Translations under genes and position numbers: made by a program | Assembly (NCBI GenBank): GCA_021801615.1 | Contig: JAJYXS010000187.1 | Span: forward strand, 1-15,701 | Length of the DNA: 15,701 nucleotides | Source: Actinomycetes bacterium | GTDB lineage: Bacteria; Actinomycetota; Acidimicrobiia; Acidimicrobiales; RAAP-2 | Direction: 5' to 3' | Shown: positions 1 to 8,031 of the stretch, piece after piece | Layout of the letters: each line of letters starts with the position of its first letter | Position numbering within the stretch: position 1 is the stretch's first letter | Notes under the pieces: model-generated | Seen by the model: only the letters and a program-made list of their open reading frames with translations | The model's database searches: none | What the model was told of the DNA's origin: nothing

Positions 1-146
1 CCGCCCCCTGCGACGATCGCGATCGCGCACGCCGTGCCGACCCAGAACAGGTCGCCGAGGCGCGGCGTCGGCTTGACGGGACCCGAGCCGGGCTCCTCCG
101 GCTCTGTGCCGTCCTCCGCATCTCGGGTGGGACGATCCTCCGCCAT
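1..146 (-). CDS. atpI: AtpI/AtpZ-like ATP synthase accessory protein, N-terminal fragment
   Basis: The first 48 codons of a minus-strand gene run off the window edge. The fragment starts MAEDRPTRDAED, has an acidic and proline-rich cytoplasmic leader of about 28 residues, and then PRLGDLFWVGTACAIAIVAGG, where a first membrane helix begins. A charged leader followed by a Gly-rich helix is typical of small AtpI/AtpZ-type proteins, membrane accessory subunits proposed to help F0 c-ring assembly or Mg2+/Ca2+ uptake. Context supports this: in actinobacteria the gene after wecA/rfe is usually atpI, followed by atpB-E-F-H-A-G-D-C. The ATG at 146-144 is the only start consistent with the leader. I see no strong Shine-Dalgarno before it. 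The family call rests mostly on position because only one helix is visible. Confidence 0.62.
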   Translation of the reverse strand, partial: MAEDRPTRDAEDGTEPEEPGSGPVKPTPRLGDLFWVGTACAIAIVAGG

Positions 147-151
147 CACGG

Positions 152-170
152 GGCCTGCCCGCGTCAGGCC
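152..170 (-). promoter_or_regulatory. Stem-loop just upstream of atpI
   Basis: GGCCTG (152-157) and CAGGCC (165-170) form a perfect 6-bp stem with a 7-base loop, ending six bases before the atpI start codon. On the minus strand a TACCCT hexamer (176-181) lies just upstream and could be a -10 element, but no good -35 is visible. The 144-base gap between wecA and atpI is the only wide gap in the glyA-wecA-atpI stretch. It may carry a promoter for the ATP synthase genes; that is inference. Confidence 0.25.
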
Positions 171-290
171 GAAGGAGGGTAGGGCGCACCAGAGCTGCTC
201 CCTGCGCTCACGCGGTCGCGCGCCCGGCCAGGGCCCGCCGCCATCCCGGCCCGAGTCCGTTGCCCCGGTGGGGAATTGCCACGTACGTCA

Positions 291-1640
291 TCATCCCATC
301 CGGTCTCTCCTGTCGGCAAAACGATCGCTCGGCAGCGACGGCGGCGACACTCGTCGGACCGCGCCGGGTGGACCGCTCTTGGTGCGCGCGGAGCGCGCTG
401 CGGCGACCGACGACGCGGGCCGCGACGACGGGGGCGGGGTGGGGGGCGCTGGTCGCGGCGACGTTGGCGCTGGTCGCGGCGAGGGAGGGGGGGGCGGCGA
501 GGGGGGCGGGGCGCCCGAGGCGGGGTCGCCCTGGGCTGCCTCGGCCCGATGGCGCAGGTCCGGGTGGAACCACGTGAAGAGCGCGACGGCGAGGAGCCCG
601 ACGCCGAACGGGATGAACGGGTTGACCGCCCGGACGAAGAGGGGGAAGAGGATGAAGCCCGACAAGATCGCCGTCCAGGCCCACAGGATCACCACGCTGC
701 GCCGGTGACCGTGGCCGAGCCTGAGCAGGCGGTGGTGGATGTGGTCCTTGTCCGGGGTCTGGAACCCGGTCCCGTGCGCGGTGCGCCGCACGAAGGCGAA
801 CGCCATGTCCACGATCGGCACCCCCAGGATGAAGAACGGGATCAGCAGGGGGGCGAAGAAGAAGTAGGTGAGGCCCGTCGTGGGCGACGAGATGCGCCCG
901 CCGATGACCATCGTCGAGGCGGCCATGAGCAGGCCGAGCAGCAGGGCTCCGGCGTCGCCCATGAACATCTTGGCGGGGTGGAAGTTGAAGGGCAGGAACC
1001 CGAGGCACACCCCGCACGCGATGACGGCCACGAGCGGCCCGATGTTTGTGCTCGCGAGCACCCCGATCTCCATCAGCCGCAGCCCGTAGACCGCCAGGGC
1101 CCCGCCGCCGATGGCCACGACTCCGGCCGCCAGGCCGTCGAGCCCGTCGATGAGGTTCACCGCGTTGGTGAGGGCGATCACCAGGAGCGCCATGATGAGC
1201 GGCGTGATCCCCGGGGTGAGGGACACGACGCCGCCCAGCGGCACCTTGAACCAGTAGAGGGTCACGCCGAGGAAGTACAGGATCGACGCCGCGAGGACTT
1301 CGCCCGCGACCTTCGCGGGAGCCGACATGTCTCGGGCGTCGTCGACGAGCCCGACGCCGAAGATCGCCGCCGCGGCGAGCACGACCCCGAGCGGCTCGGA
1401 GGAGCCGGCGAAGAGGCCATGGAGACGATGGACGCCCGCCGCGACCATCATCGCCGCCAAGAACCCGAGGAACATCGCCGGCCCACCCCCGTAGGGCGTG
1501 GCCCTGGTGTGGATCGTGCGCTCACCGGGCAGCGCGACGTGGCCGACCCTGCGCGCGACCCACCGAGCGGGCCACGCGCTCGCGGCGGTTACCGCCGCTG
1601 CCACCCCCAGGACCACGACGTACCACCCGTACCAGGGCAT
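291..1640 (-). CDS. wecA: Undecaprenyl/decaprenyl-phosphate GlcNAc-1-phosphate transferase (MraY/WecA family)
   Basis: This is a 449-residue polytopic membrane protein. WecA/TagO/Rfe enzymes move a sugar-1-phosphate, usually GlcNAc-1-P from UDP-GlcNAc, onto a polyprenyl phosphate to start cell-wall linker or polysaccharide synthesis. The family landmarks appear in order: an early PGERTIHTRATPYGGG segment (38-53), the Mg-binding DD pair (residues 100-101), NLIDGLDGLAAG (162-173), FMGDAG (226-231) and the HIHHR loop (300-304). Hydrophobic segments lie between them. The core ends near residue 365. A tail of about 80 residues then runs rich in Pro, Ala, Ser and Arg and looks disordered; most family members are shorter. 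The DNA of the tail has long G runs, so its exact end is less certain. The start ATG lies 25 bases after the glyA stop, and the order glyA-wecA-atpI fits an operon. Confidence 0.93.
   Translation of the reverse strand: MPWYGWYVVVLGVAAAVTAASAWPARWVARRVGHVALPGERTIHTRATPYGGGPAMFLGFLAAMMVAAGVHRLHGLFAGSSEPLGVVLAAAAIFGVGLVDDARDMSAPAKVAGEVLAASILYFLGVTLYWFKVPLGGVVSLTPGITPLIMALLVIALTNAVNLIDGLDGLAAGVVAIGGGALAVYGLRLMEIGVLASTNIGPLVAVIACGVCLGFLPFNFHPAKMFMGDAGALLLGLLMAASTMVIGGRISSPTTGLTYFFFAPLLIPFFILGVPIVDMAFAFVRRTAHGTGFQTPDKDHIHHRLLRLGHGHRRSVVILWAWTAILSGFILFPLFVRAVNPFIPFGVGLLAVALFTWFHPDLRHRAEAAQGDPASGAPPPSPPPPPSPRPAPTSPRPAPPTPPPSSRPASSVAAARSARTKSGPPGAVRRVSPPSLPSDRFADRRDRMG
445..482. repeat. Two-copy 17-bp direct repeat in the wecA tail
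   Basis: GGCGCTGGTCGCGGCGA occurs at 445-461 and again at 466-482, a period of 21 bases. Read on the minus strand it codes the repeated SPRPAP motif in the proline-rich C-terminal tail of WecA. The period is a multiple of three, so the reading frame is kept. Confidence 0.8.
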
Positions 1641-1649
1641 CTGCGGTCC

Positions 1650-1671
1650 CAGTGCCCTGCCGGGCTCACTG
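1650..1671 (-). other. Stem-loop spanning the glyA stop codon
   Basis: CAGT (1650-1653) pairs with ACTG (1668-1671), and GCCC (1654-1657) with GGGC (1662-1665), leaving a two-base bulge and a four-base loop. The glyA TGA (1668-1666) lies in the outer stem. No T-run follows, so it is unlikely to be a factor-independent terminator. It could protect a 3' end or tune wecA translation. Confidence 0.3.
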
Positions 1672-2976
1672 CCCGGAGCCGGTGACCAGGCCGGGGTAGG
1701 GGGGGAAAGCCGCGCACAGCTCGCGCACCTCGGCCCGGACGGCCGCCACCTCCGCCTCGTCGTCCCGGCCGCGCAGCGTCCTCATGATGAGGCTCGCGAT
1801 GCGGGCCATCTCCTCGGGGCCCATGCCGGCCGTCGTCTCGGCAGCAGAGCCCAGCCGCAAGCCGGACGTCACGAACGGAGACCGGGGGTCGTCGGGGATC
1901 GTGTTGCGGTTGCAGGTGATGCCCGCCCGGTCGAGCACCTCCTGGGCCACCTTGCCCGTCAGGTGGGCGTCGAAGGGCCGAAGGTCCACGAGCAGCATGT
2001 GGTTGTCCGTGCCCCCCGACACGAGCCGGAACCCCTCGGCTGCCAGCGCGGCGCCGAGCGCGCGAGCGTTGTCGACCACCCGGGCCGCGTACGCGCGGAA
2101 CGCCGGCTCCTGCGCCTCGGCGAACGCGACGGCCTTCGCGGCGATCACGTGCTCGAGCGGCCCACCCTGCAGCCCGGGGAACACCGCGCCGTCGATCGCC
2201 TTCGCGAGGTCGGCGCGGCACAGGATCGCGCCCCCTCGCGGACCGCGCAGCGTCTTGTGGGTGGTGAGGGTCACCACGTCGGCGACCCCGACCGGGCTCG
2301 GATGCACCCCGCCGGCCACGAGACCCGCGGGGTGCGCCATGTCGAACATGAACAGCGCGCCGCAGGCGTCCGCGATCTCCCTGAAGGGCTCGGGGTCGAT
2401 GATCCTGCTGTAGGCCGTCGAGCCTGCGACGATGAGCTTCGGCTGCTCGCGCTTGGCGAGGTCCGCCACCTGGTCGAAGTCGATGACCTCCCCGGCCTCC
2501 GAGGGGTCCTCGGACGCCGGGGTCACGCCGTAGGAGACGAACCGCCAGATCTTGGAGGTGATCGAGGCGGGCGACCCGTGCGTCAGGTGGCCGCCGTGGT
2601 CGAGACGCATCGCAAGGACCGTGTCGCCCGGCTCGAGGAGCGCCATGTAGACGGCCAGGTTCGCGTTCGCGCCCGCGTGGGGCTGCACGTTGGCGTGCGG
2701 CGCGCCGAACAGCGACCTCGCCCGCTCCCGAGCGAGCTCCTCCACCTCGTCGACGACCCGGTTGCCGCCGTAGTACCGGCGGTGCGGGTAGCCCTCGGCG
2801 TACTTGTTCGTGAGGACCGAGCCGGTCGCCGCGAGCACCTCGGGGGAGGTGAAGTTCTCCGACGCGATGAGTTGCAGCGTCGTCGACTGGCGGTCCACCT
2901 CCTCGGAGATCAGGCGAGCCACCTCGGCGTCGCCGCGCAGCGTTGCGTCGGGGAAGGGCCCGGAAGGGGACGGCAT
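1666..2976 (-). CDS. glyA: Serine hydroxymethyltransferase
   Basis: This 436-residue cytoplasmic PLP enzyme interconverts serine plus tetrahydrofolate with glycine plus 5,10-methylene-THF, the main one-carbon source. The sequence carries SHMT landmarks throughout: LIASENFTSPEVLAA (36-50), TNKYAEGYPHRRYYGG (56-71), NVQPHAGANANLAVY (96-110), and the PLP-lysine motif VTLTTHKTLRGPRGG with the Schiff-base Lys at 241. GLQGGPLEH follows at 268-276. Length is normal for bacterial GlyA. The ATG has no recognisable Shine-Dalgarno. Instead a TAGAGT hexamer ends exactly six bases before it, suggesting that a leaderless transcript can start at this ATG. The gene sits 48 bases downstream of tsaC, so it could also be read through from the translation genes upstream. 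Confidence 0.97.
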   Translation of the reverse strand: MPSPSGPFPDATLRGDAEVARLISEEVDRQSTTLQLIASENFTSPEVLAATGSVLTNKYAEGYPHRRYYGGNRVVDEVEELARERARSLFGAPHANVQPHAGANANLAVYMALLEPGDTVLAMRLDHGGHLTHGSPASITSKIWRFVSYGVTPASEDPSEAGEVIDFDQVADLAKREQPKLIVAGSTAYSRIIDPEPFREIADACGALFMFDMAHPAGLVAGGVHPSPVGVADVVTLTTHKTLRGPRGGAILCRADLAKAIDGAVFPGLQGGPLEHVIAAKAVAFAEAQEPAFRAYAARVVDNARALGAALAAEGFRLVSGGTDNHMLLVDLRPFDAHLTGKVAQEVLDRAGITCNRNTIPDDPRSPFVTSGLRLGSAAETTAGMGPEEMARIASLIMRTLRGRDDEAEVAAVRAEVRELCAAFPPYPGLVTGSGQ

Positions 2977-2982
2977 GGTGAC

Positions 2983-2988
2983 ACTCTA
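2983..2988 (-). promoter_or_regulatory. Candidate leaderless -10 element of glyA
   Basis: On the minus strand TAGAGT is followed by six bases (GTCACC) and then the glyA ATG. A TAnnnT box at this spacing places transcription start at or next to the A of ATG, as is common for leaderless actinobacterial mRNAs. No TTGACA-like -35 is seen. The same layout occurs before hom and before the cupin gene. Confidence 0.4.
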
Positions 2989-3024
2989 CCGGCGCACGCA
3001 CTGCGCTCCCCGAGCGCCACACGG

Positions 3025-3657
3025 TCAGCGGAGCGATGCCTCGATCCACGACCAGGCGATCCCGCCCTCGCGCACGCACACCGGCGGCGACACGGTGCAG
3101 TCGACCACCGTCGAGGGCTGCCCGTCGCAGGTGCCGCCGTCGACCACGAGCGCGACGTCCGCCGCCCCGAAGGCCTCGCGAACCTGCGCCGCGGTGGTGC
3201 ACGGCGGGGCGCCGTGCCGATTGGCGCTCGACGTCGCGAGCGGACCCGCGCGCCTGCACAGCGCCTGCACGAACTTGTGGCGCGGCTGGCGCAGCCCGAC
3301 GCTCGTCCCTTCCCCCCCGAGCCGGCCGCCCAGACCGGGATCGACCGGCACGACCACGGTGAGGGCGCCGGGCCAAAAGCGCGCCGCGAGCATCGACGCC
3401 GAACGCGGCCAGCCGCTCGCGACCTCGTGCGCCTGGCGCCACCCCCCGACGAGCACCGGCAGCGCCAGCCCGGGCGGGCGGCCCTTCGCCGCGAAGACGG
3501 CCGCCGTCCCCGCCGGTCGGTCGATGCGCGCCGCGAGCCCGTAGACCGTGTCGGTCGGGATGGCGACCACCCCGCCGCCCTCCAGCACCGCGGCCGCGGC
3601 ATCGATCGCCCTCGGGTCGGCGGCGTCGACCACCTCGGGCGCGCCGATCCGGCTCAC
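3025..3657 (-). CDS. tsaC: L-threonylcarbamoyladenylate synthase (YrdC/Sua5 family, short form)
   Basis: From Thr, bicarbonate and ATP this enzyme makes threonylcarbamoyl-AMP, the donor for the universal t6A37 modification of ANN-decoding tRNAs. The predicted 210-residue protein is the single YrdC-domain form without the extra Sua5 domain. Visible motifs are IPTDTVYGLAA (33-43), the KGR triad region (58-60), FWPGALTVVVP (94-104), SVGLRQP (119-125), ATSSANRHG (141-149) and the PSTVVD nucleotide-loop motif (181-186). The open frame continues upstream, but I chose GTG at 3657 because it overlaps the prmC stop in a GTGA arrangement typical of translational coupling. GTG at 3663 is the alternative. 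The order prfA-prmC-tsaC is standard for actinobacteria and Firmicutes (ywlC). Confidence 0.9.
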   Translation of the reverse strand: MSRIGAPEVVDAADPRAIDAAAAVLEGGGVVAIPTDTVYGLAARIDRPAGTAAVFAAKGRPPGLALPVLVGGWRQAHEVASGWPRSASMLAARFWPGALTVVVPVDPGLGGRLGGEGTSVGLRQPRHKFVQALCRRAGPLATSSANRHGAPPCTTAAQVREAFGAADVALVVDGGTCDGQPSTVVDCTVSPPVCVREGGIAWSWIEASLR

Positions 3658-4541
3658 CTGCACCCGACGACCGCGCGAGCCCTGCCGGCGAGGTCCGGCT
3701 CGACACGGACGTCGCGGTAGCCGGCTCGGGTGGCTCGCGCTCGTGCGACGCCGGCATGGTGCGGCGCCATCTCGACGACCACCGCGCCGCCCGGCGCGAG
3801 CCACCCGAGGGCGCCGGCCAGCACCGCCTCGACCGCGCCGAACCCCGGCGTGCCGTCCGTGCCGTCCTGCGCGACGAGCGCGCCGTAGGGCTCGCAGCGG
3901 ACCTCCGGCTCGAGGGTCTCCCACTCCTCGGCGCTCACGTAGGGGGGGTTCGCGACCACGAGCGCGAAGCTCCCCCGCCACCCCGGCCTCAGCGCCTCGA
4001 ACCAGCTTCCGCGACGGAGCTCCACCTGGGCGGCAACGTGGGGACGGCGGCGCGCCACCCGCCGCAGGTTGGCTTCCGCCAGCTCGAGCGCGCCGGGGTC
4101 CACGTCGGTCGCGACCACCTTGAGCGCCGGGCGATCGGCGCCGAGCTCGGCGGCGATCGACAGCGCGATGGCGCCGCTCCCGGTCCCGAGGTCGGCCACG
4201 AGGAGCTTCTTGCCCTGTGTGCCGAGCGTCGAGGCGAAACGGCGTGCCTCGCCGAGGGCCACCTCGACCACCTGCTCGGTCTCGGGCCTCGGAATGAGCG
4301 CCCGACGGTCCACGGAGAGGTCCAGAGCCCGGAACGCCCATGCGCCCAGCACGTACTGGAGCGGCTCGCCTGCGAGCCGGCGCGCCGCCATCTCGCTCAG
4401 CGCGCGCACGGCGGCCTCGTCCGCGTGCCCGTCGGGGCCGAGCACCTCCTCCAGCATCCAGCGCGCCTCGTTCGCCGACCCCAGCCGACCGGCGAGCCCG
4501 GCCTGCAGCGACGCTCGCGTCGTCACTGCGCGCGTCGTCAC
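3654..4541 (-). CDS. prmC: Release factor glutamine N5-methyltransferase PrmC/HemK
   Basis: This SAM-dependent enzyme methylates the glutamine of the GGQ motif in release factors RF1 and RF2, raising termination efficiency. The 295-residue protein has an N-terminal helical substrate domain with GEPLQYVLG (58-66), then IPRPETEQVV (83-92), the SAM-binding DLGTGSGAIALSIA (117-130) and the catalytic NPPYV (198-202). The GTG start at 4541 overlaps the prfA stop as GTGA. An exact 15-bp tandem duplication covers this start, so the protein begins (M)TTRAVTTRA and a second GTG at 4526 could serve equally well, giving 290 residues. The gene follows its substrate gene prfA and overlaps tsaC at its 3' end. 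All three look translationally coupled. Confidence 0.95.
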   Translation of the reverse strand: MTTRAVTTRASLQAGLAGRLGSANEARWMLEEVLGPDGHADEAAVRALSEMAARRLAGEPLQYVLGAWAFRALDLSVDRRALIPRPETEQVVEVALGEARRFASTLGTQGKKLLVADLGTGSGAIALSIAAELGADRPALKVVATDVDPGALELAEANLRRVARRRPHVAAQVELRRGSWFEALRPGWRGSFALVVANPPYVSAEEWETLEPEVRCEPYGALVAQDGTDGTPGFGAVEAVLAGALGWLAPGGAVVVEMAPHHAGVARARATRAGYRDVRVEPDLAGRARAVVGCR

Positions 4542-4545
4542 TGCG
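4516..4545. repeat. 15-bp tandem duplication across the prfA stop / prmC start
   Basis: CGCGTCGTCACTGCG occurs exactly twice in tandem, at 4516-4530 and 4531-4545. On the minus strand each copy holds a GTGA, so both the prfA stop TGA (4540-4538) and the prmC GTG start are duplicated. The period keeps the frame, adding five residues (TTRAV-like) to the PrmC N-terminus. Confidence 0.9.
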
Positions 4546-5476
4546 CGTCGCCGGCGAGCTGACGCGCGCGCTTGTCGGCCATCAGCGCCTCGGTCAGCTC
4601 GTCCAGGTCGCCCTCGAGGACCTGGTCGAGCTTGTAGAGGGTCAGGTTCAGCCGGTGATCGGTCACGCGGTTCTCTCGGAAATTGTAGGTACGGATCTTC
4701 TCGGACCGCCCGCCGCCACCGACCTGGCTCCTGCGCTGCGCGGCGAGCGCGTGCGCACGCCGGTCCTGCTCGGCCTTGAGCAGGCGGGCCCGCAGCACGG
4801 TCATCGCCTTCGCGCGGTTCTGGATCTGGCTCTTCTCGTCCTGCATCGAGACGACGATCCCGGTCGGCAGGTGCGTGATGCGCACGGCAGAGTCGGTCGT
4901 GTTCACCGACTGGCCGCCGGGGCCCGTCGAACGGTAGACGTCGATCTTGAGGTCACCCGGGTCGATGTGGACGTCGACCTCGTCCGCCTCGGGGAGCACC
5001 GTGACCGTCGCCGAGGAGGTGTGGACCCGGCCCTTGGACTCGGTGACCGGCACCCGCTGGACGCGGTGCGGGCCCGCTTCGTGCTCGAGGCGAGCCCAGG
5101 CGTCGGCGCCCTTCACCACGAACACGACCTCGTTCAGCCCATCTCGCTCCGAAGGGCTCTCGGAGAGCACCTCGACGTGCCAGCCGTGGCGCGCCGCGTA
5201 GCGGGTGTACATGCCGTAGAGGTCGCGGGCGAACAGGTTCGCCTCCTCCCCCCCTTCGGCGCCGCGGATCTCCACGATGACGTTGCGGCCGTCGTTGGGG
5301 TCCTTGGGGAGGAGAAGGACGCTCAGCTGGGCGCCGAGCGAGGCGACCTGCGCCTCCGCGGCGTCGACCTCCCCCAGGGCGACCTCCCGGTCCTCGCCGC
5401 TCGACTCCTCGAGCAGCTGGCGCGCTGCGTCGAGGTCCGCCCGCGCGGCTCGGAGCTCCTGCCAACGCGCCACCAC
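4538..5476 (-). CDS. prfA: Peptide chain release factor 1 (RF1), in-frame part with a usable start
   Basis: RF1 recognises UAA and UAG and triggers peptide release in the ribosomal A site. The frame shows the RF1 signature in order: a coiled N-terminal region, IVEIRGAEGGEEANLFARDL, the class-I GGQ-loop region RSTGPGGQSVNTTDSAVR with the catalytic GGQ, TGIVVSMQDEKSQIQNRAKAM, and the C-terminal YNFRENRVTDHRLNLTLYKL. From the GTG at 5476 the product is 312 residues, about 45-50 short of the family norm of roughly 355-360. Homologous RF1 sequence continues upstream to 5620 in the same frame but without ATG, GTG or TTG (see the next entry). A true full-length gene probably starts at ATG 5631 with a one-base correction. 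The gene precedes prmC, whose product modifies its GGQ. Confidence 0.93.
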   Translation of the reverse strand: MVARWQELRAARADLDAARQLLEESSGEDREVALGEVDAAEAQVASLGAQLSVLLLPKDPNDGRNVIVEIRGAEGGEEANLFARDLYGMYTRYAARHGWHVEVLSESPSERDGLNEVVFVVKGADAWARLEHEAGPHRVQRVPVTESKGRVHTSSATVTVLPEADEVDVHIDPGDLKIDVYRSTGPGGQSVNTTDSAVRITHLPTGIVVSMQDEKSQIQNRAKAMTVLRARLLKAEQDRRAHALAAQRRSQVGGGGRSEKIRTYNFRENRVTDHRLNLTLYKLDQVLEGDLDELTEALMADKRARQLAGDAQ

Positions 5477-5631
5477 CTCTGCGAGCTCCTTGTGGCGCCG
5501 AGCGAGGTCGCGCAGGCGCGCCGGGTCGCCCGCGGTCGCCGGGTCCGCCAGCTGCGCTGCGACGTCGCTCAGCTCGTCGGCCAGCGCGTCGAGGCGCGCG
5601 TCGAGCTGGGGACCTGCGGCTCAGAAGCCAT
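5477..5631 (-). other. prfA: 5' part of prfA separated from its ATG by an apparent frameshift
   Basis: From 5620 down to 5477 the prfA frame is open and reads like an RF1 N-terminus (LDARLDALADELSDVAAQ, then LADPATAGDPARLRDLARR). It contains no ATG, GTG or TTG, and an in-frame TGA lies at 5623-5621. A well-placed ATG at 5631-5629 is in another frame: it reads MASEPQV and would end at a TGA. Between them is a CCCC run on the minus strand (GGGG at 5608-5611). One extra C there would give MASEPQVPQLDARLDALA and an RF1 of 364 residues, the expected length. A homopolymer sequencing or assembly error is the simplest reading. A real mutation, a programmed shift or a non-canonical CTG start remain possible. 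Confidence 0.75.
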
Positions 5632-5640
5632 GGTGCGGCA

Positions 5641-5659
5641 GCCCGGCCGCGTGCCGGGC
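5641..5659 (-). other. GC stem-loop between rpmE and prfA
   Basis: GCCCGGC (5641-5647) and GCCGGGC (5653-5659) form a perfect 7-bp stem with a 5-base loop in the 33-base gap between the rpmE stop and the prfA ATG. No T-run follows. It may partly terminate or process the transcript, uncoupling abundant ribosomal-protein mRNA from prfA. Confidence 0.4.
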
Positions 5660-5664
5660 CGGTC

Positions 5665-5892
5665 TCAGCTCTTCGCCGGGGCCCGCTTGACCCCGCGGCG
5701 GCCGTAGCGGCGCTGGAACCGCTCGACGCGCCCGCCGGAGTCGACGAGCTTCTGCTTCCCGGTGAAGAACGGATGGCACTCGTTGCAGAGCTCGACGTGC
5801 AGCTCGGGCTTGGTCGAGCGGGTCGTGAACGTGTTGCCGCACGAGCAGTGGACGGTCGCCTGCACGTAGGTGGGATGGATGCCTGCCTTCAT
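5665..5892 (-). CDS. rpmE: 50S ribosomal protein L31, zinc-binding (C+) type
   Basis: This 75-residue protein of the large subunit bridges to the 30S head. It begins MKAGIHPTYVQATVHCSCGN, as classic L31 does, and keeps the four zinc cysteines C16, C18, C36 and C39 (CxC ... CNEC), so it is the C+ paralogue rather than the zinc-free form made under zinc starvation. HPFFTGKQKLVDSGGRVERF (40-59) is the conserved core, and the tail is basic. An AAGGAAGAG purine stretch on the minus strand lies about ten bases before the ATG at 5892. The 90-base gap after rho holds a short CCTCC/GGAGG hairpin right after the rho stop (5967-5979) and the doubled motif CGTGAC (5936-5950). I see no clear promoter there. 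Confidence 0.97.
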   Translation of the reverse strand: MKAGIHPTYVQATVHCSCGNTFTTRSTKPELHVELCNECHPFFTGKQKLVDSGGRVERFQRRYGRRGVKRAPAKS

Positions 5893-5982
5893 GGCGCGTG
5901 CTCTCTTCCTTCTTGCGTCTTGCTTCGAGGTCTTCGTGACGTGTCGTGACCTGTGGTGATCCCCGGCCTCCCCTGGAGGGGC

Positions 5983-7722
<1,740 letters not shown>

Positions 7723-7744
7723 CGGTCTCCTATCTCCTCATGGG

Positions 7745-7774
7745 TCGCGCGAGCCTCGGACGAGCCTCGCGCGA
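7745..7774 (-). promoter_or_regulatory. Strong stem-loop in the rho 5' leader
   Basis: TCGCGCGAG (7745-7753) and CTCGCGCGA (7766-7774) pair perfectly over 9 bp. Inside them CTCG (7755-7758) pairs with CGAG (7761-7764) after a one-base mismatch, leaving a two-base loop. On the minus strand the structure ends three bases before the rho ribosome-binding region. No T-run follows, so it looks like a translation or RNA-stability element rather than an intrinsic terminator. rho genes are often autoregulated through their leaders; a link here is inference. Confidence 0.5.
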
Positions 7775-7899
7775 AGACGAACGCGGATGAAGGAAGGGCG
7801 AGCACCGCAGGCCTCCTGCTCCCGCGTACCACCGGTGGCGCCACGGATCGGGGCCATCGGGCCAGCGACCAGTCCGCCGTTGCCCGGTGGGATGCAGCC

Positions 7900-7928
7900 A
7901 TCGTAGTCGTTGTCGACCACCACGGCAA
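7900..7928 (-). promoter_or_regulatory. Candidate promoter of rho
   Basis: On the minus strand TTGCCG (7928-7923) and TACGAT (7905-7900) are separated by exactly 17 bases. Each matches four of six sigma-70-type consensus positions. Transcription would begin near 7893 and give a leader of about 170 bases before the rho ATG. The 30-bp hairpin repeats start two bases upstream of the -35. Confidence 0.45.
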
Positions 7929-7930
7929 AC

Positions 7931-8031
7931 ATCCCGCCCGGCGGGATCATTCCCGGAGGCATCCCGCCCGGCGGGATCGTTCCCGGAGGCATCCCACCCG
8001 GCGGGATCATTCCCGGAGCGCCCGGCGCTCC
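7931..8031 (-). repeat. Three 30-bp tandem repeats with hairpins plus a fourth hairpin, between thrC and rho
   Basis: Units at 7931-7960, 7961-7990 and 7991-8020 differ at only a few bases. Each contains ATCCCGC-CCG-GCGGGAT, a 7-bp stem with a CCG loop. In the third unit one base differs (ATCCCAC on plus); on the minus-strand RNA this becomes a G-U pair, so the hairpin survives in the direction of the flanking genes. A fourth hairpin, GGAGCGC-CCG-GCGCTCC (8015-8031), shares the same loop. The array starts 32 bases after the thrC stop and ends just before the rho promoter. It may stabilise or end the thrC mRNA, or bind a regulator. Both strands happen to be open across it (Pro/Gly-rich), but no known protein is recognisable. 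Within the 341-base gap (7723-8063) the only other items I see are the rho promoter and leader elements. Confidence 0.85.

Noticed and set aside
276..1685. Long plus-strand Arg/Asp-rich ORF antisense to wecA
   Set aside because: Composition is that of an antisense shadow and wecA on the other strand has all its family motifs.
7738..8010. Minus-strand 90-codon ORF across the thrC-rho gap, starting in the hairpin repeats (repeated IPPGGMPPG)
   Set aside because: Its first third is only the 30-bp repeat, the opposite strand gives a similar Pro/Gly reading, it overlaps the likely rho promoter and leader, and it has no Shine-Dalgarno or family resemblance.
7931..8020. CRISPR-like reading of the 30-bp repeats
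   Set aside because: The units are directly adjacent with no spacers, and no cas gene is present.
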